64,000 bases of DNA, taken from Aminobacter aminovorans (lineage in GTDB: Bacteria; Pseudomonadota; Alphaproteobacteria; Rhizobiales; Rhizobiaceae). The first letter of the stretch is position 1, and the number at the start of each line of letters is the position of its first letter. The stretch is from contig NZ_UFSM01000001.1 in the NCBI RefSeq assembly GCF_900445235.1, positions 3,301,501 through 3,365,500 on the forward strand. The letters are read 5' to 3'. The translations under genes were made by a program, and so were the position numbers. The notes below the pieces were generated by a model, which was not told the origin of the DNA, made no database searches, and saw nothing but the letters and a program-made list of their open reading frames with translations. Shown in pieces: positions 1 through 12,084 of this stretch.

Positions 1-824
1 GATTCGCCGCCGACAACCATGCGTGCCGCCCAGTAGAGTGCTGCTTGCACATCGCTGCCACGCAGGCTCTTATGGAAGCAACTGAGCAGGTTGTAATGCT
101 CTTCCTGCCCCTTGTCGTAGACCGGGGCACGCTTCTGCACCGTTTCGACAAGGCCCGCGACATCGAGCACCACAGCTGAAGGCAGCGCAAGCAGTTCCTC
201 GCAGAGCCCGATGAGGTAGCGCCCGTCGCCATCCGCCATGGTCAAGAGTGTGTCACGCGCGTCGGCGTCCAGCGGCAGCTTCCTGCCGGCATGCGCTTCC
301 GCGCGCTCGGCGAGGACGGCAAGATCAGGTTTTTCGAAGCGCTTGAGCGTGTAGACCTTGGCGCGTGACAGCAGTGCCGCGACCAGGCTGAAGCTCGGAT
401 TCTCCGTCGTGGCACCTATCAGGACGATGGTGCCGTCCTCGACATGGGGCAGCAGCGCGTCCTGGGTGGTCCTGTTGAAGCGGTGGAGTTCGTCGACGAA
501 CACCACGGTCTGCCGCCCTGCTCCGCTGCGGAGCTGTTTGGCGGCATCGACGACCTTCCGCAGATCAGCAACGCCGGAGAGAACAGCCGAGAGCTGGACG
601 AAATCGAGGCCGATTTCCCTGGCCACCAGCCGGGCAATCGTCGTCTTGCCGACGCCTGGCGGCCCCCAGAGGATGAACGACGAAGCCTTCTTGGACTTGA
701 CCATGCGCCCGATCGGCCCGTCAGGCCCGAGAATATGGTCCTGCCCGATGACCTCGCTCAGGCTTTGCGGGCGCAACGTCTCGGCCAGCGGGCGCGGAAC
801 GACCTCGTCGAAAAGAGAGCTCAA
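1..824 (-). CDS. rarA: Replication-associated recombination protein A (AAA+ ATPase), 3'-truncated by window edge
   Basis: Reading frame open to the left edge, so about 274 residues are visible. It is a RarA/MgsA-family AAA+ ATPase, related to clamp loaders and acting at stalled replication forks. Walker A is GPPGVGKTT, Walker B is VVFVDELHRF, and sensor-1-like IGATTENPSF follows. The last visible residues (SLRGSDVQAALYWAARMV) belong to the family's C-terminal region. The start is inferred to be TTG at 824: the preceding in-frame ATG is followed at once by TAA, and a strong GGGGAGG ribosome site lies 8 bases before the TTG, giving MSSLFDEVVPRPLAETLRPQ. It lies 58 bases downstream of the DegP gene on the same strand and is probably co-transcribed. 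Confidence 0.93.
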   Translation of the reverse strand, partial: MSSLFDEVVPRPLAETLRPQSLSEVIGQDHILGPDGPIGRMVKSKKASSFILWGPPGVGKTTIARLVAREIGLDFVQLSAVLSGVADLRKVVDAAKQLRSGAGRQTVVFVDELHRFNRTTQDALLPHVEDGTIVLIGATTENPSFSLVAALLSRAKVYTLKRFEKPDLAVLAERAEAHAGRKLPLDADARDTLLTMADGDGRYLIGLCEELLALPSAVVLDVAGLVETVQKRAPVYDKGQEEHYNLLSCFHKSLRGSDVQAALYWAARMVVGGE

Positions 825-882
825 GGAATGGCCCTCCCCGCGATCCAGTTACATGCCGCGACCTTCAGCATCGTGCCGGTGC

Positions 883-2364
<1,482 letters not shown>

Positions 2365-2502
2365 TGCGAATCCTCCAACGTCTAAGTCGGCGCCATTGTC
2401 GTGACGATTGTGCAAATTGAAAGGCTGTATGCGCGCGAAAGCGGTTATTTCCGCATAGTTGGCGCGAGATGCGGAAGAACCGCTGCAGCCTTGAGGCAAT
2501 CG

Positions 2503-2533
2503 CCCAAAACAAAAGGGGCCACGAGGGCCCCTT
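2503..2533 (-). terminator. Intrinsic terminator closing the ribosomal supercluster after rplQ
   Basis: On the minus strand, AAGGGGCC and GGCCCCTT arms surround a five-base loop, followed by TTGTTTTG. It lies 27 bases past the rplQ stop and upstream of the degP start, so it ends the rpsM-rpsK-rpoA-rplQ transcript. Confidence 0.85.
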
Positions 2534-2559
2534 CGGTTCAAAACAACGTTGCAGACAGC

Positions 2560-2988
2560 TTATGCAGCGTCAGCTTCGTTGGCGGCTTCGGCTTCGAGGC
2601 GAACGCGATCGCCTGCGCCCTTGGCCGAGGTGTCGCGATCGACGAACTCGATGACAGCCATCGCGGCGTTGTCACCGCGGCGGAAGCCAGCCTTCATGAT
2701 GCGCAGGTAGCCGCCGTTGCGGGTGGCGTAACGCGGCGCAACGACGTCGAACAGACGCTTCACGACGTTCTCGTTGCCGATTTGAGCGATCACCTGGCGG
2801 CGGGCATGCAGGTCGCCGCGCTTGCCGAGCGTCACCAGCTTCTCGACGATCGGACGCAGGTCCTTTGCCTTTTCGAGCGTGGTCACGATCTGCTCGTGTT
2901 CGAGCAGCGAGACGGAGAGGTTGGCGAACATGGACTTGCGGTGGCTTACGCTGCGGGCGAAGCGACGGCCTTTGAAACCGTGGCGCAT
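2560..2988 (-). CDS. rplQ: 50S ribosomal protein L17
   Basis: 142 residues beginning [20 protein letters not shown], the diagnostic L17 N-terminus; positions 1-120 are the conserved L17 fold. L17 sits near the exit of the peptide tunnel in the large subunit. The acidic, Ala/Glu-rich last 25 residues are a common alphaproteobacterial extension. It is the last gene of the alpha operon, 109 bases after rpoA and just before an intrinsic terminator. The rpoA-rplQ gap contains an inverted repeat, GGACCGG/CCGGTCC (3053-3071), with no T-run. Confidence 0.98.
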   Translation of the reverse strand: MRHGFKGRRFARSVSHRKSMFANLSVSLLEHEQIVTTLEKAKDLRPIVEKLVTLGKRGDLHARRQVIAQIGNENVVKRLFDVVAPRYATRNGGYLRIMKAGFRRGDNAAMAVIEFVDRDTSAKGAGDRVRLEAEAANEADAA

Positions 2989-3097
2989 GACTCTTTTCCT
3001 TCTTCATTTGTTCAAGAGGCCACGGCCTCTGATGGTTTTCCGCAAGGCCGTCGGACCGGAATATCCGGTCCTCGGAACCATGCTCGACTAGGTCTTC

Positions 3098-4108
3098 TTA
3101 GTACTGGTCTTCGTATCGCTTGGCGAGGTCTTCGATGTTTTCCGGCGGCCAGTCCTGCACTTCCATACCGAGGTGCAGACCCATCGCGGCCAGAACTTCC
3201 TTGATCTCGTTGAGCGACTTGCGGCCGAAATTCGGGGTCCGCAGCATCTCGGCTTCCGTCTTCTGGATCAGATCGCCGATGTAAACGATGTTGTCGTTCT
3301 TGAGGCAGTTGGCCGAACGGACCGAAAGCTCCAGCTCGTCGACCTTCTTGAGCAGCGCCGGGTTGAAGGCGAGCTCGGTAACGGCCTCGGCTGCAACTTC
3401 CTTCTGCGGCTCGTCGAAGTTGACGAACAGTGCAAGCTGGTCCTGCAGGATGCGAGCAGCAAATGCCACTGCGTCCTCACCGGTGATCGAACCGTCGGTC
3501 TCGATGGTCATGGTCAGCTTGTCGTAGTCCAGAACCTGACCCTCGCGGGTGTTCTCGACCTTGTACGAAACCTTCTTGACCGGCGAGTAGAGGCTGTCGA
3601 CCGGGATGAGACCGATCGGAGCGTCTTCAGCACGGTTGCGTTCAGCCGGGACGTAGCCCTTGCCGGTGTCGACGGTGAATTCCATACGGATCTCCGCGCC
3701 CTCGTCGAGCGTGCAGATGACGTGGTCGGGGTTCAGGATCTCGACGTCGCCGACCGTCTGGATGTCGCCAGCGAGCACGGCACCGGGGCCCTGCTTGCGA
3801 ACGACCATGCGCTTCGGGCCGTCGCCTTCCATGCGGATGGCGATTTCCTTGATATTGAGCACGATATCGGTGACGTCTTCACGAACGCCGCCGATGGACG
3901 AGAACTCATGCAGCACGCCGTCGATCTGGACGGCAGTGACGGCAGCGCCGCGAAGCGACGACAACAGCACGCGACGGAGCGCGTTGCCCAGCGTCAGGCC
4001 GAAGCCACGCTCGAGCGGTTCGGCGACGAGCGTGGTCAGCGTCTTCTTCTTGGACGAGAACTCGATCTTGTTTGGCTTGATCAGTTCCTGCCAGTTTTTC
4101 TGGATCAT
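3098..4108 (-). CDS. rpoA: DNA-directed RNA polymerase alpha subunit
   Basis: 336 residues, the normal length. The start [17 protein letters not shown] is preceded by AAGGAAG; a longer in-frame reading to 4237 is rejected. The N-terminal domain (about 1-230) dimerises and scaffolds beta and beta'. The C-terminal domain (about 250-325), with [13 protein letters not shown] and the helix-hairpin-helix [16 protein letters not shown], contacts UP-element DNA and activators. It lies between rpsK and rplQ in the alpha operon. The 94-base gap to rpsK holds a GAGCG...CGCTC hairpin around 4170-4188 without a T-run. Confidence 0.99.
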   Translation of the reverse strand: MIQKNWQELIKPNKIEFSSKKKTLTTLVAEPLERGFGLTLGNALRRVLLSSLRGAAVTAVQIDGVLHEFSSIGGVREDVTDIVLNIKEIAIRMEGDGPKRMVVRKQGPGAVLAGDIQTVGDVEILNPDHVICTLDEGAEIRMEFTVDTGKGYVPAERNRAEDAPIGLIPVDSLYSPVKKVSYKVENTREGQVLDYDKLTMTIETDGSITGEDAVAFAARILQDQLALFVNFDEPQKEVAAEAVTELAFNPALLKKVDELELSVRSANCLKNDNIVYIGDLIQKTEAEMLRTPNFGRKSLNEIKEVLAAMGLHLGMEVQDWPPENIEDLAKRYEDQY

Positions 4109-4202
4109 ATTCGCTTCCTTCCGTTGCCCCGCCACCATCCAATCGTGACGGGCGACCTGGAAACCGCAACGAGCGCCCAGGGCGCTCGCACGGGGTGAAA
4201 TA

Positions 4203-4592
4203 TTAGACGCGACGCTTCTTGCGCGGGCGGCAGCCATTGTGCGGGATCGGCGTCACGTCGCGGATCGACGTGATGGTGAAACCCGCAGCCTGGAGCGCGC
4301 GCAGAGCCGATTCACGACCCGAACCCGGACCGCAGACTTCGACTTCCAGCATGCGCATGCCATGTTCCTGTGCCTTCTTGGCGCAGTCTTCGGCAGCCAT
4401 CTGGGCAGCGAACGGGGTCGACTTGCGCGAACCCTTGAAGCCCTGCGCACCAGCAGACGACCAGGCAATCGTGTTGCCCTGCGCATCGGAGATGGTGATC
4501 ATGGTGTTGTTGAAGGTCGAATTCACGTGGGCGACGCCCGACGAGATGTTCTTGCGTTCGCGACGACGAACGCGAGCGGCTTCCTTAGCCAT
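4203..4592 (-). CDS. rpsK: 30S ribosomal protein S11
   Basis: 129 residues starting [20 protein letters not shown]. The conserved C-terminal part with [10 protein letters not shown] and the central [14 protein letters not shown] identify S11, which forms the platform of the small subunit near the mRNA exit. The start codon is the ATG ten codons inside the longest open frame and matches family length. It lies 130 bases downstream of rpsM in the alpha operon. Confidence 0.98.
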   Translation of the reverse strand: MAKEAARVRRRERKNISSGVAHVNSTFNNTMITISDAQGNTIAWSSAGAQGFKGSRKSTPFAAQMAAEDCAKKAQEHGMRMLEVEVCGPGSGRESALRALQAAGFTITSIRDVTPIPHNGCRPRKKRRV

Positions 4593-4722
4593 GGTAGTCC
4601 TTTCAGTTGATCTCTTCACCGCCGTAATACCAGCGGCTACACCAGCCTGCGTTCAAGGTGTCAGGCCGAACACCCGCCCATAAAAGGCGAAACCGGCGGG
4701 CCGAAACCCGCCGGGAACGAAA

Positions 4723-5091
4723 TTACTTCTTCTTGCCGGCAATTGCCTTGGCCGGACCCTTACGGGTGCGCGCATTGGTATGCGTGCGCTGGCCACGAAC
4801 CGGAAGCGAACGACGGTGACGCAGGCCGCGGTAGCAGCCGAGGTCCATCAGGCGCTTGATGTTGATCGAAACTTCGCGGCGCAGATCGCCTTCGACCTGG
4901 TAGTCGCGGTCGATGGTTTCGCGGATCGCCAGAACTTCAGCATCGGTCAGCTGGTTAACGCGACGCTCGGCCGGGATGCCGACCTTCTCGACGATCTCAG
5001 CTGCGAACTTCTTGCCAATGCCATGAATGTACTGAAGCGCAATCACAACGCGCTTGTTGGTCGGAATATTAACGCCGGCTATACGAGCCAT
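4723..5091 (-). CDS. rpsM: 30S ribosomal protein S13
   Basis: 122 residues, [20 protein letters not shown] at the start, [20 protein letters not shown] near the end, and a basic tail ending AIAGKKK. S13 binds the head of the small subunit and contacts the P-site tRNA and L5. First gene of the alpha operon here. No L36 (rpmJ) gene lies between secY and rpsM, unlike in E. coli; this is usual for alphaproteobacteria. A promoter-like pair of hexamers lies in the 188-base gap after adk. Confidence 0.98.
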   Translation of the reverse strand: MARIAGVNIPTNKRVVIALQYIHGIGKKFAAEIVEKVGIPAERRVNQLTDAEVLAIRETIDRDYQVEGDLRREVSINIKRLMDLGCYRGLRHRRSLPVRGQRTHTNARTRKGPAKAIAGKKK

Positions 5092-5235
5092 CTCTTCACT
5101 CCATTTGGGCCGGACAATGCCGGCGCTTCAAGTTGCCCCGCGTCCGGTGGAGGCCGGCCCATGCGGGTTTTCCGTATCAATATGACTTTGTACCCTAGTG
5201 GGCACACAACATCATGCCTGAATGGAAGACGGGCC

Positions 5236-5264
5236 GCCATACTCCAGTACGGCCCGTCAGTCAA
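5236..5264 (-). promoter_or_regulatory. Candidate promoter for rpsM-rpsK-rpoA-rplQ, overlapping a hairpin
   Basis: Reading the minus strand, TTGACT and TATGGC are separated by exactly 17 bases in the adk-rpsM gap, 145 bases before rpsM. The same bases contain an eight-pair inverted repeat (ACGGGCCG / CGGCCCGT, 5229-5257) that could instead be a weak adk terminator, but no T-run follows. The two readings are not exclusive. Confidence 0.4.
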
Positions 5265-5279
5265 GCATGGCAGCTGTTT

Positions 5280-5870
5280 TTAGTGCGTGACCTCAGCGAC
5301 AACAGCTTCGATCTGCGCGGTAACGTCGTCCATATCGGCCATTCCGTCGACCTGCTTGAGCAGGTCGTTTGCGTAGTAGTAGCCGATCAGCGGCGCGGTC
5401 TTCTTGTAGTACTCGCGCAAGCGCTCTTCGAACACCTCGGCGTTGTCGTCCTTGCGAACCGGTTGGCCAGCAGCCTGTGCTTCCTCGGCGCGCTTCAGGA
5501 TCCGGCCAACGAGTGCCTTGTCGTCGACGACGAGTTCGATCACCACGTCGAGATGCAGGCCGCGTTCGGCCAGCATGTCAGCGACTGCATCGGCCTGCGC
5601 TAGCGTGCGCGGATAACCGTCGAGGATGAAGCCCTTGGCGCAGTCGTCCTGGTCGATTCGCTCGGCGACGATGGCATTGACGATCTCGTCCGAAACCAGT
5701 TCGCCGGCGTCCATGACGGCCTTTGCGCGCTTGCCAACTTCCGTCTCGGCCTTCACTGCGGCCCGCAACATGTCACCGGTGGAAAGCTGTGGGATGCCGT
5801 GCTTTTCGACCAGCCTCTGCGCCTGAGTGCCCTTCCCCGCCCCGGGCGGTCCCAGCAATATAAGCTTCAT
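5280..5870 (-). CDS. adk: Adenylate kinase
   Basis: 196 residues. It interconverts ATP + AMP and 2 ADP in the cytoplasm. The N-terminal P-loop is [12 protein letters not shown], followed by STGDMLR and the DGYPRT nucleotide-binding motif. It is the short form: the LID region lacks the zinc-binding Cys residues of the long form. Its start overlaps the secY stop by four bases (ATGA), suggesting translational coupling. The secY-adk pair at the end of the spc operon is typical for alphaproteobacteria. Confidence 0.98.
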   Translation of the reverse strand: MKLILLGPPGAGKGTQAQRLVEKHGIPQLSTGDMLRAAVKAETEVGKRAKAVMDAGELVSDEIVNAIVAERIDQDDCAKGFILDGYPRTLAQADAVADMLAERGLHLDVVIELVVDDKALVGRILKRAEEAQAAGQPVRKDDNAEVFEERLREYYKKTAPLIGYYYANDLLKQVDGMADMDDVTAQIEAVVAEVTH

Positions 5871-7207
5871 CTTCCCCTCTTACCTCCACGGAGCTTCGAC
5901 TTCTTGATCAGCCCCTCGTACTGGTGGGCGATCAGGTGACCCTGAATCTGCGCCACGGTATCAAGGGTTACATTGACCACGATCAGAAGCGAAGTACCAC
6001 CAAGGTAGAACGGAACGCCGGTTGCCGAAATCAGGAACTCGGGCATCAAGCAGATGACGACCAGGTAGGCAGCGCCGATGACGGTGACGCGGGTCAGCAC
6101 GTAGTCGATGTATTCCGCAGTGCGCTCGCCGGGACGATAGCCGGGGATGAAGCCCGAGTGCTTCTTCAACTGATCGGCCGTGTCCTTCGGATTGAAGACG
6201 ATCGCCGTGTAGAAGAAGGCAAAGAACACGATCATCGCGGCGTAGAGCAGCATGTAGAGCGGCTGACCATGACCGAGAGCGGCCATGACGGTGCTCACCC
6301 AGCCGGGCAGCGTGGCGGTGTTCGAGAAGCCCGCGACGGTGGCCGGCAGCAGCAGCAGTGACGACGCGAAGATCGGGGGAATGACGCCTGCGGTGTTCAG
6401 CTTGAGCGGCAGGTGCGACGTATCGCCCTGGAACATGCGGTTGCCGACCTGGCGCTTCGGATACTGGATCAGAAGGCGACGCTGGGCGCGCTCGAAGAAG
6501 ACGATCAGTGCGATGACGACGATCGCCAGAACGATGATCGCGAGAATAAGGCCGGTCGACAGAGCACCGGTGCGACCGAGTTCCAGCGTGCCACTGATGG
6601 CGCTCGGTAGGCCTGCGACGATGCCGGCGAAGATGATCAGCGAAATGCCGTTGCCGATGCCACGCGCAGTGATCTGCTCACCAAGCCACATCAGAAACAT
6701 GGTGCCGCCGACAAGCGTGATAACAGTCGAGGCGCGGAAGAACATGCCCGGATCGGTGACGATGCCGTTGCCGCCCTCGAGGCCGGCGGAAATACCATAG
6801 GCCTGGACGACTGCCAACAGCACGGTGCCGTAGCGGGTGTACTGGTTGATGACCTTGCGGCCCTGCTCACCTTCCTTCTTCAGCGCTTCAAGCGACGGCA
6901 CGACCGACGTCATGAGCTGCATGATGATGGAGGCGGAGATGTAGGGCATGATGCCGAGCGCAAAGAGCGCCATGCGCTCGACAGCACCACCGGCAAACAT
7001 GTTGAAGATGCCGAGCACGCCGCGGCTCTGCTGGGTGAAAGCCTGCGCGAATGCGTCGGGGTTGATTCCCGGAAGCGGGATGTAGGTACCGAGGCGGTAG
7101 ACCAAAAGCGCGCCAAGCGTGAACCAGATACGCTTCTTGAGGTCTTCGGCCTTGGCGAAGGCTGCGAAATTCAGATTGGATGCTAGTTGTTCAGCAGCCG
7201 ATGCCAT
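5867..7207 (-). CDS. secY: Preprotein translocase channel subunit SecY
   Basis: 446 residues with ten predicted membrane helices, the protein-conducting channel of the Sec translocon together with SecE (present at 36.8 kb). Recognisable stretches include [12 protein letters not shown] after helix 1, the [12 protein letters not shown] helix, and [19 protein letters not shown] in the cytosolic loop that binds ribosomes or SecA. The C-terminus is basic ([12 protein letters not shown]). It lies 133 bases after rplO and overlaps adk by four bases. Confidence 0.99.
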   Translation of the reverse strand: MASAAEQLASNLNFAAFAKAEDLKKRIWFTLGALLVYRLGTYIPLPGINPDAFAQAFTQQSRGVLGIFNMFAGGAVERMALFALGIMPYISASIIMQLMTSVVPSLEALKKEGEQGRKVINQYTRYGTVLLAVVQAYGISAGLEGGNGIVTDPGMFFRASTVITLVGGTMFLMWLGEQITARGIGNGISLIIFAGIVAGLPSAISGTLELGRTGALSTGLILAIIVLAIVVIALIVFFERAQRRLLIQYPKRQVGNRMFQGDTSHLPLKLNTAGVIPPIFASSLLLLPATVAGFSNTATLPGWVSTVMAALGHGQPLYMLLYAAMIVFFAFFYTAIVFNPKDTADQLKKHSGFIPGYRPGERTAEYIDYVLTRVTVIGAAYLVVICLMPEFLISATGVPFYLGGTSLLIVVNVTLDTVAQIQGHLIAHQYEGLIKKSKLRGGKRGR

Positions 7208-7340
7208 TCAGGGTACTCCGCTTGGTCACGCCGAAATGCCGCGATGGGCGCGGCGCGTGTCACCGAAGCCACGAGATAGGCTCCGGGAGGCAAACATGCA
7301 AGCGGCGGTATCTCTACCGCCGCTTACTTTGCAAAGCCTT

Positions 7341-7814
7341 TTACTCGGCGGCTGCCACTTCAGGCAGCTTCACCGATCCTCCAGCCTTTTCGATCTTCTC
7401 GATCGCCGGCTTGGAAGCGCCGGCAACATCGAAGGCCACCTTGGCCTTGAGTTCGCCGTCGCCGAGGATGCGGACGCCGTCCTTGACGCGGCGAATCACG
7501 CCGGCCTTGACGAGAGCTTCCGCCGTCACGGTCTCTTTCGCGTCGAGCTTCTTGGCATCGATCGCAACCTGGATACGGGCCAGCGAAACGGTGTTGTAGC
7601 TCTTGGCGAAAATGTTGGTGAAGCCGCGCTTCGGCAGGCGACGATAGAGCGGCATCTGGCCACCCTCGAAGCCGTTGATCGCGACGCCCGAACGAGCCTT
7701 CTGGCCCTTGACGCCGCGGCCGCCGGTCTTACCGGAGCCGGAGCCGATGCCACGGCCAAGACGCTTCTTGGAGTGGGTCGCGCCGGCGTTGTCACGCAGA
7801 TCGTTGAGTTTCAT
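7341..7814 (-). CDS. rplO: 50S ribosomal protein L15
   Basis: 157 residues, [20 protein letters not shown] then a Gly/Arg/Lys-rich arm ([20 protein letters not shown]), which threads into 23S rRNA, followed by the globular L15/L18e-type domain. It is a late assembly protein of the large subunit. 21 bases follow rpmD; next comes secY. Confidence 0.98.
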   Translation of the reverse strand: MKLNDLRDNAGATHSKKRLGRGIGSGSGKTGGRGVKGQKARSGVAINGFEGGQMPLYRRLPKRGFTNIFAKSYNTVSLARIQVAIDAKKLDAKETVTAEALVKAGVIRRVKDGVRILGDGELKAKVAFDVAGASKPAIEKIEKAGGSVKLPEVAAAE

Positions 7815-7835
7815 CTTCTATCTCCTGCGCTCGGC

Positions 7836-8033
7836 TTACGCCTCGTCCACAACGCGGACGAGGTGCTGGACAGCTGCGATCATGCCACGCACCGAAGGAG
7901 TATCCTCCAGCGTGCGCTTGCGATGCATCTTGTTGAGGCCGAGGCCGACCAGCGTTGCACGCTGTTCCTTCGGACGACGGATCGGGCTACCGATCTGCTC
8001 GACGGTGATGGTCTTGGTTGCTTTCTTGGCCAT
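7836..8033 (-). CDS. rpmD: 50S ribosomal protein L30
   Basis: 65 residues. Two ATGs two codons apart are possible. I choose the second ([16 protein letters not shown]) because AGGGA lies eight bases before it but only two before the first. The motif [20 protein letters not shown] is typical of bacterial L30. It lies between rpsE and rplO as in the standard spc operon. Confidence 0.96.
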   Translation of the reverse strand: MAKKATKTITVEQIGSPIRRPKEQRATLVGLGLNKMHRKRTLEDTPSVRGMIAAVQHLVRVVDEA

Positions 8034-8061
8034 GGTCATTGTCCCTGGTCAGCTCGAGCGA

Positions 8062-8631
8062 CTATTCTTCAGCCGCAACGGCGGTGCCGCGGCGGGCCTG
8101 AAGCGTCGAATACTTGATGCCGCGCTGTGCAGCCACATCCTTAGGATGCATCTGGCTCTTCAGCGCATCGAAGGTCGCACGAACCATGTTGTACGGGTTC
8201 GACGAACCCATCGACTTGGCGACGACGTCATGCATGCCGAGCGTCTCGAAGACAGCGCGCATAGGACCGCCGGCGATGATGCCGGTACCCTGCTTGGCAG
8301 AGCGCAGCAGAACGCGACCAGCGCCCCAACGGCCTTCGACATCGTGGTGCAGCGTGCGGCCCGAGCGGAGCGGCACGAAAATCATGTCGCGCTTGGCCGA
8401 TTCGGTTGCCTTGCGGATCGCTTCCGGCACTTCGCGCGCCTTGCCGTGACCAAAGCCAACGCGGCCCTTCTGGTCGCCGACAACGACGAGTGCTGCAAAA
8501 CCGAAACGCCGGCCGCCCTTGACGACCTTGGCAACGCGGTTGATGTGGACGAGCTTATCGACGAATTCGCTGTCGCGCTCTTCGCGGTCACGGCTACGGT
8601 CGCGACCACCTTCCCTACGTTCTTGTGCCAT
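8062..8631 (-). CDS. rpsE: 30S ribosomal protein S5
   Basis: 189 residues from [20 protein letters not shown], an alphaproteobacterial charged N-terminal extension, then the S5 double-stranded-RNA-binding domain ([20 protein letters not shown]) and the C-terminal domain with [17 protein letters not shown]5 helps decoding fidelity and mRNA unwinding. The 128-base gap to rplR holds a nine-pair inverted repeat (AATCCGGCG / CGCCGGATT, 8677-8704), a possible processing or regulatory structure. Confidence 0.98.
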   Translation of the reverse strand: MAQERREGGRDRSRDREERDSEFVDKLVHINRVAKVVKGGRRFGFAALVVVGDQKGRVGFGHGKAREVPEAIRKATESAKRDMIFVPLRSGRTLHHDVEGRWGAGRVLLRSAKQGTGIIAGGPMRAVFETLGMHDVVAKSMGSSNPYNMVRATFDALKSQMHPKDVAAQRGIKYSTLQARRGTAVAAEE

Positions 8632-8759
8632 ATTCCTATCCTTATTTTTTTCCGGAAGCACGGGGGTTAAAAACCAAATCCGGCGTCTATAGCGTCGCCG
8701 GATTCATTGCAACTGGTCAGTGATGCGGCGCAGCGCCACGCGCTGCGCCGTAAACTGCA

Positions 8760-9119
8760 TCAGAAGTTGAGACCACCTTCACGCGCAGCTTCGGCAAGTG
8801 CCTTGATGCGGCCATGGTAAATGTAGGCGCCACGATCGAAAACGACGTCCTTGACGCCGGCCTTCGAAGCGCGCTCGGCAATCAGCTTGCCAACAGCAGT
8901 TGCTGCAGCAGTGTCGGCGCCGGTCTTGAGAGAGCCCTTGAGATCCTTCTCGAGGGTCGAAGCGGCAGCGAGCGTACGGCCGTTGGCGTCGTCGATGACC
9001 TGAACATAGATGTTCTTAGACGTGCGGTGAACTGACAGGCGCGGACGGCCGTTGGCGACCTTCTTGATCTGCCGGCGGATGCGCGCCGAACGGCGCAGAG
9101 TGGTTTCTTTCGAAGCCAT
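8760..9119 (-). CDS. rplR: 50S ribosomal protein L18
   Basis: 119 residues: a basic N-terminus ([20 protein letters not shown]), then [20 protein letters not shown] and the terminal [17 protein letters not shown], all typical of L18, which binds 5S rRNA with L5. It lies between rplF and rpsE. Confidence 0.98.
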   Translation of the reverse strand: MASKETTLRRSARIRRQIKKVANGRPRLSVHRTSKNIYVQVIDDANGRTLAAASTLEKDLKGSLKTGADTAAATAVGKLIAERASKAGVKDVVFDRGAYIYHGRIKALAEAAREGGLNF

Positions 9120-9206
9120 AATAGGTGTTCCTTGCCTTCTGAAACGGGCGCGGCCATCGGCGGTAAGCCCAAATGCTTCCCGCGACCGCGCACCGCGGCG
9201 TTGTTG

Positions 9207-9740
9207 TTACTTCTTCTTGCCTTCTTTGCGGACGATCTTCTCGCCTGCATAGCGCACGCCCTTGCCCTTGTAGGGCTCGGGACCGCGATATTCGCGGATC
9301 TCGGCAGCAACCTGGCCAACCTGCTGCTTGTTGATGCCGTTGACCACGATTTCGGTCGGCTTCGGCACCGTGATGGTGATGCCTTCCGGCGTCTGATAGA
9401 CGACGTCGTGCGAGAAGCCAAGTGCCAGCTGCAGGTTCTTCCCCTGGAGTGCTGCGCGGTAACCGACGCCGGTGATCTCAAGCTTCTTTTCGAAGCCGTC
9501 CTTAACACCGGTGAGGATGTTGACGATCTGGGTCCGCGACATGCCCCACTTGGAGCGCGCGTCCTTCGACTGGTCGCGCGGCTGAACAGCGATTTCGCCG
9601 TTTTCCATCGTGACCAGAACTTCGTTGTTGACCACGAACTTCAGCTCGCCCTTGGGGCCCTTCGCCGTGACGGTCTGGCCGTCGACGGAAGCGGTGACGC
9701 CCTGCGGAAGCTGAACGGGTTTCTTGCCAATACGAGACAT
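9207..9740 (-). CDS. rplF: 50S ribosomal protein L6
   Basis: 177 residues, [20 protein letters not shown] at the start and the C-terminal signature [20 protein letters not shown]6 has two alpha/beta repeats and sits at the base of the L7/L12 stalk by the factor-binding site. The order rpsH-rplF-rplR is canonical. Confidence 0.99.
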   Translation of the reverse strand: MSRIGKKPVQLPQGVTASVDGQTVTAKGPKGELKFVVNNEVLVTMENGEIAVQPRDQSKDARSKWGMSRTQIVNILTGVKDGFEKKLEITGVGYRAALQGKNLQLALGFSHDVVYQTPEGITITVPKPTEIVVNGINKQQVGQVAAEIREYRGPEPYKGKGVRYAGEKIVRKEGKKK

Positions 9741-9775
9741 AGTCCTCGTGCCTTTCTTGTTTCAGCCTAGGCAGA

Positions 9776-10174
9776 TCAGAAGATCTGGCAGAGGATTTCC
9801 CCGCCGACGTTCTGTTCGCGCGCTTCGTGGTCGGCCATCACGCCCTTCGGGGTCGAAAGGATCGAGATGCCGAGGCCATTGGCAACAGGCGGAATCGACT
9901 TGGACGAGACGTACACGCGGCGGCCCGGCTTGGAGACGCGGGCGATTTCGCGGATAACCGGCTGGCCGTCGAAGTACTTCAGCTCAATTTCGATCTCGGA
10001 CTTGCCGTTTTCGAAGTCGGTCTGGCTGTAGTCGCGAATGTAGCCTTCCGCCTTCAGCACGTCGAGAACACGGGCGCGCAGCCTGGACGCAGGCGTCGAC
10101 ACGGTCGACTTCTTGCGGCCATAGGCATTGCGGATGCGGGTCAGCATATCGCCGAGAGGATCACTCAAAGACAT
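9776..10174 (-). CDS. rpsH: 30S ribosomal protein S8
   Basis: 132 residues, [20 protein letters not shown] at the start; the C-terminal [20 protein letters not shown] is the S8 signature. S8 binds 16S helix 21. In E. coli it represses its own operon by binding the L5 leader; I did not identify that site here. Confidence 0.98.
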   Translation of the reverse strand: MSLSDPLGDMLTRIRNAYGRKKSTVSTPASRLRARVLDVLKAEGYIRDYSQTDFENGKSEIEIELKYFDGQPVIREIARVSKPGRRVYVSSKSIPPVANGLGISILSTPKGVMADHEAREQNVGGEILCQIF

Positions 10175-10186
10175 GTCAAATGCTCC

Positions 10187-10492
10187 TTACCAGCTCGACT
10201 TGACCAGACCGGGGATCGCCCCGATCGAGCCCAGGTCGCGAAGCGCGATACGCGACATCTTCAGCTTGCGATAGTAGGCGCGCGGGCGGCCAGTCACTTC
10301 GCAGCGATTACGGATACGGATCTTGGCCGAGTTGCGCGGCAGCGCGGCGAGCTTGAGCTGCGCGCGGAAGCGTTCCTCGATCGGCTTGGACTGATCCATG
10401 ATGACGTCCTTGAGGGCCTGACGCTTGGCAGCGTACTGGTCCACAAGCTTACGGCGCCGATTGTTCTTCTCGACTGAGCTGGTCTTTGCCAT
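10187..10492 (-). CDS. rpsN: 30S ribosomal protein S14 (zinc-free long form)
   Basis: 101 residues. This is the long form without the CxxC zinc ribbon: only one Cys, in [21 protein letters not shown]-terminal [18 protein letters not shown] is diagnostic. It joins the head of the 30S subunit. It lies 12 bases before rpsH and 27 after rplE. Confidence 0.98.
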   Translation of the reverse strand: MAKTSSVEKNNRRRKLVDQYAAKRQALKDVIMDQSKPIEERFRAQLKLAALPRNSAKIRIRNRCEVTGRPRAYYRKLKMSRIALRDLGSIGAIPGLVKSSW

Positions 10493-10519
10493 TTCAGATT
10501 TTTCCTTTTCTCGCTGCCG

Positions 10520-11077
10520 TTACTGCCGGAAGGGGAAGTTGAAGGCCTTGAGCAGAGCCCGGGCTTCTTCGTCCGTCTTGGCGGTCGTGCAAACGATGAT
10601 GTCCATACCCCACATCTGATCAACCTTGTCGTAGTTGATCTCGGGGAACACGATATGCTCCTTGAGGCCCATAGCGTAATTTCCGCGGCCGTCAAAGCTT
10701 TTCGGGTTCAGACCGCGAAAGTCGCGAACGCGCGGCAGTGCGATGTTCACGAGACGGTCCAGAAACTCGTACATGCGCTCCTGGCGGAGCGTCACCTTGG
10801 CGCCGATCGGCATCTGCTCACGCACCTTGAAGCCGGCGATCGACTTGCGGGCGCGGGTGATGACCGGCTTCTGGCCGGCAATCATCGCCAGGTCTTCAGC
10901 GGCAACGGCGGGCTTCTTCGAGTCCGCAGTGGCTTCGCCAACACCCATGTTGAGCACGATCTTGTCGATGCGTGGGATCTGCATGACGTTGTCGTACTTG
11001 AACTGTTCCTGCATCGCCTGGCGGATGGTCTCGTTGTAGACCTTCTTCAGACGCGGCTCGTTGGTTGCCTTAGCCAT
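10520..11077 (-). CDS. rplE: 50S ribosomal protein L5
   Basis: 185 residues from [20 protein letters not shown]; a longer in-frame reading to 11161 would run through rplX and is rejected. [13 protein letters not shown] and [20 protein letters not shown] are L5 motifs. L5 binds 5S rRNA and contacts P-site tRNA. Its start overlaps the end of rplX by eight bases, so the two are probably translationally coupled. Confidence 0.98.
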   Translation of the reverse strand: MAKATNEPRLKKVYNETIRQAMQEQFKYDNVMQIPRIDKIVLNMGVGEATADSKKPAVAAEDLAMIAGQKPVITRARKSIAGFKVREQMPIGAKVTLRQERMYEFLDRLVNIALPRVRDFRGLNPKSFDGRGNYAMGLKEHIVFPEINYDKVDQMWGMDIIVCTTAKTDEEARALLKAFNFPFRQ

Positions 11078-11384
11078 TGATGACTTCTCCCGAGCGCTTG
11101 GCGACACGCACCTTCGTGCCGTCCTTCTGGACCTGGAAACCGACGCGGGTCGGCTTGCCATCCTTGGGGTCGGCGAGCGCGAGGTTCGACAGGTGGATCG
11201 GCGCTTCCTTGGTAATGATCCCGCCCTCTTGGGTCTGGGACTGCTTCTGGTGGCGGCGGATCATGTTCACGCCGCGGACAAGTGCCTTGTCTTCCTTCGG
11301 CTGGACAGACAGCACCTCGCCGGTGCGGCCCTTGTCCTTGCCGGCCAGAACGACAACCTTGTCGCCTTTACGGATCTTCTGCAT
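11070..11384 (-). CDS. rplX: 50S ribosomal protein L24
   Basis: 104 residues with a KOW motif at the N-terminus ([20 protein letters not shown]) and [20 protein letters not shown] in the middle. L24 is an assembly initiator binding the 5' end of 23S rRNA. The stop (TAA, 11070-11072) lies inside the start of rplE. Confidence 0.98.
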   Translation of the reverse strand: MQKIRKGDKVVVLAGKDKGRTGEVLSVQPKEDKALVRGVNMIRRHQKQSQTQEGGIITKEAPIHLSNLALADPKDGKPTRVGFQVQKDGTKVRVAKRSGEVING

Positions 11385-11396
11385 TGTTCCGGCTCC

Positions 11397-11765
11397 TTAC
11401 AGCACTTCGGGCGCGAGCGAGATGATCTTCATATGGTTCTTGGCGCGGAGTTCGCGCGGAACCGGCCCGAAGATACGCGTGCCGATAGGTTCTTTCTTGT
11501 TATCGACAAGAACGGCCGCGTTCTTGTCGAAACGGATCACGCTGCCGTCCGGACGACGGATGTCCTTGGCCGTGCGAACCACGACCGCCTTCATCACGTC
11601 ACCCTTCTTTACGCGGCCGCGCGGAATGGCTTCCTTGATCGACACCACGATGATGTCGCCAACAGAAGCATACTTCCGCTTCGAGCCGCCCAGCACCTTG
11701 ATGCACATGACACGACGGGCGCCGGAATTATCCGCGACGTCGAGGTTTGTTTGCATCTGAATCAT
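11397..11765 (-). CDS. rplN: 50S ribosomal protein L14
   Basis: 122 residues, [20 protein letters not shown] at the start, LARE-type C-terminus [18 protein letters not shown]14 lies at the subunit interface by the factor-binding region. The full 122-residue family length is present and rplX follows after 12 bases. Confidence 0.99.
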   Translation of the reverse strand: MIQMQTNLDVADNSGARRVMCIKVLGGSKRKYASVGDIIVVSIKEAIPRGRVKKGDVMKAVVVRTAKDIRRPDGSVIRFDKNAAVLVDNKKEPIGTRIFGPVPRELRAKNHMKIISLAPEVL

Positions 11766-11833
11766 GACTGGCCGCCTTCTTCTTCTCTAACGGGATGGGC
11801 TACCGCCCTCCCCGGCTTGTCCAAAATTCGTTG

Positions 11834-12073
11834 TTACGCCTGGTCCGGGGTAATGACGACCCAGCGCTTATCCTTGGAAATCGGCTTCGATTCCTGGATA
11901 GCAACCTGATCGCCTACCTTGTGGGCGTTGTTTTCGTCGTGCGCCTTGTAGTTCTTCGACATACGCACGGTCTTCTTCATCACCGGGTGCGTGAAGCGAC
12001 GCTCGACCTTGACGACGACCGTCTTCTCGTTCTTGTCGCTGACGACCGTACCCTGCAGGATGCGCTTTGGCAT
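11834..12073 (-). CDS. rpsQ: 30S ribosomal protein S17
   Basis: 79 residues, an OB-fold RNA-binding protein starting [20 protein letters not shown] with [20 protein letters not shown], the S17 signature. It is a primary binder of the 16S 5' domain. It lies 11 bases after rpmC and 68 before rplN. Confidence 0.98.
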   Translation of the reverse strand: MPKRILQGTVVSDKNEKTVVVKVERRFTHPVMKKTVRMSKNYKAHDENNAHKVGDQVAIQESKPISKDKRWVVITPDQA

Positions 12074-12084
12074 GGTTTTCGTCC

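Noticed and set aside
2365..2541. 59-codon extension of the DegP-type protease
   Set aside because: It would run through the rplQ terminator and put the signal peptide in the middle of the protein.
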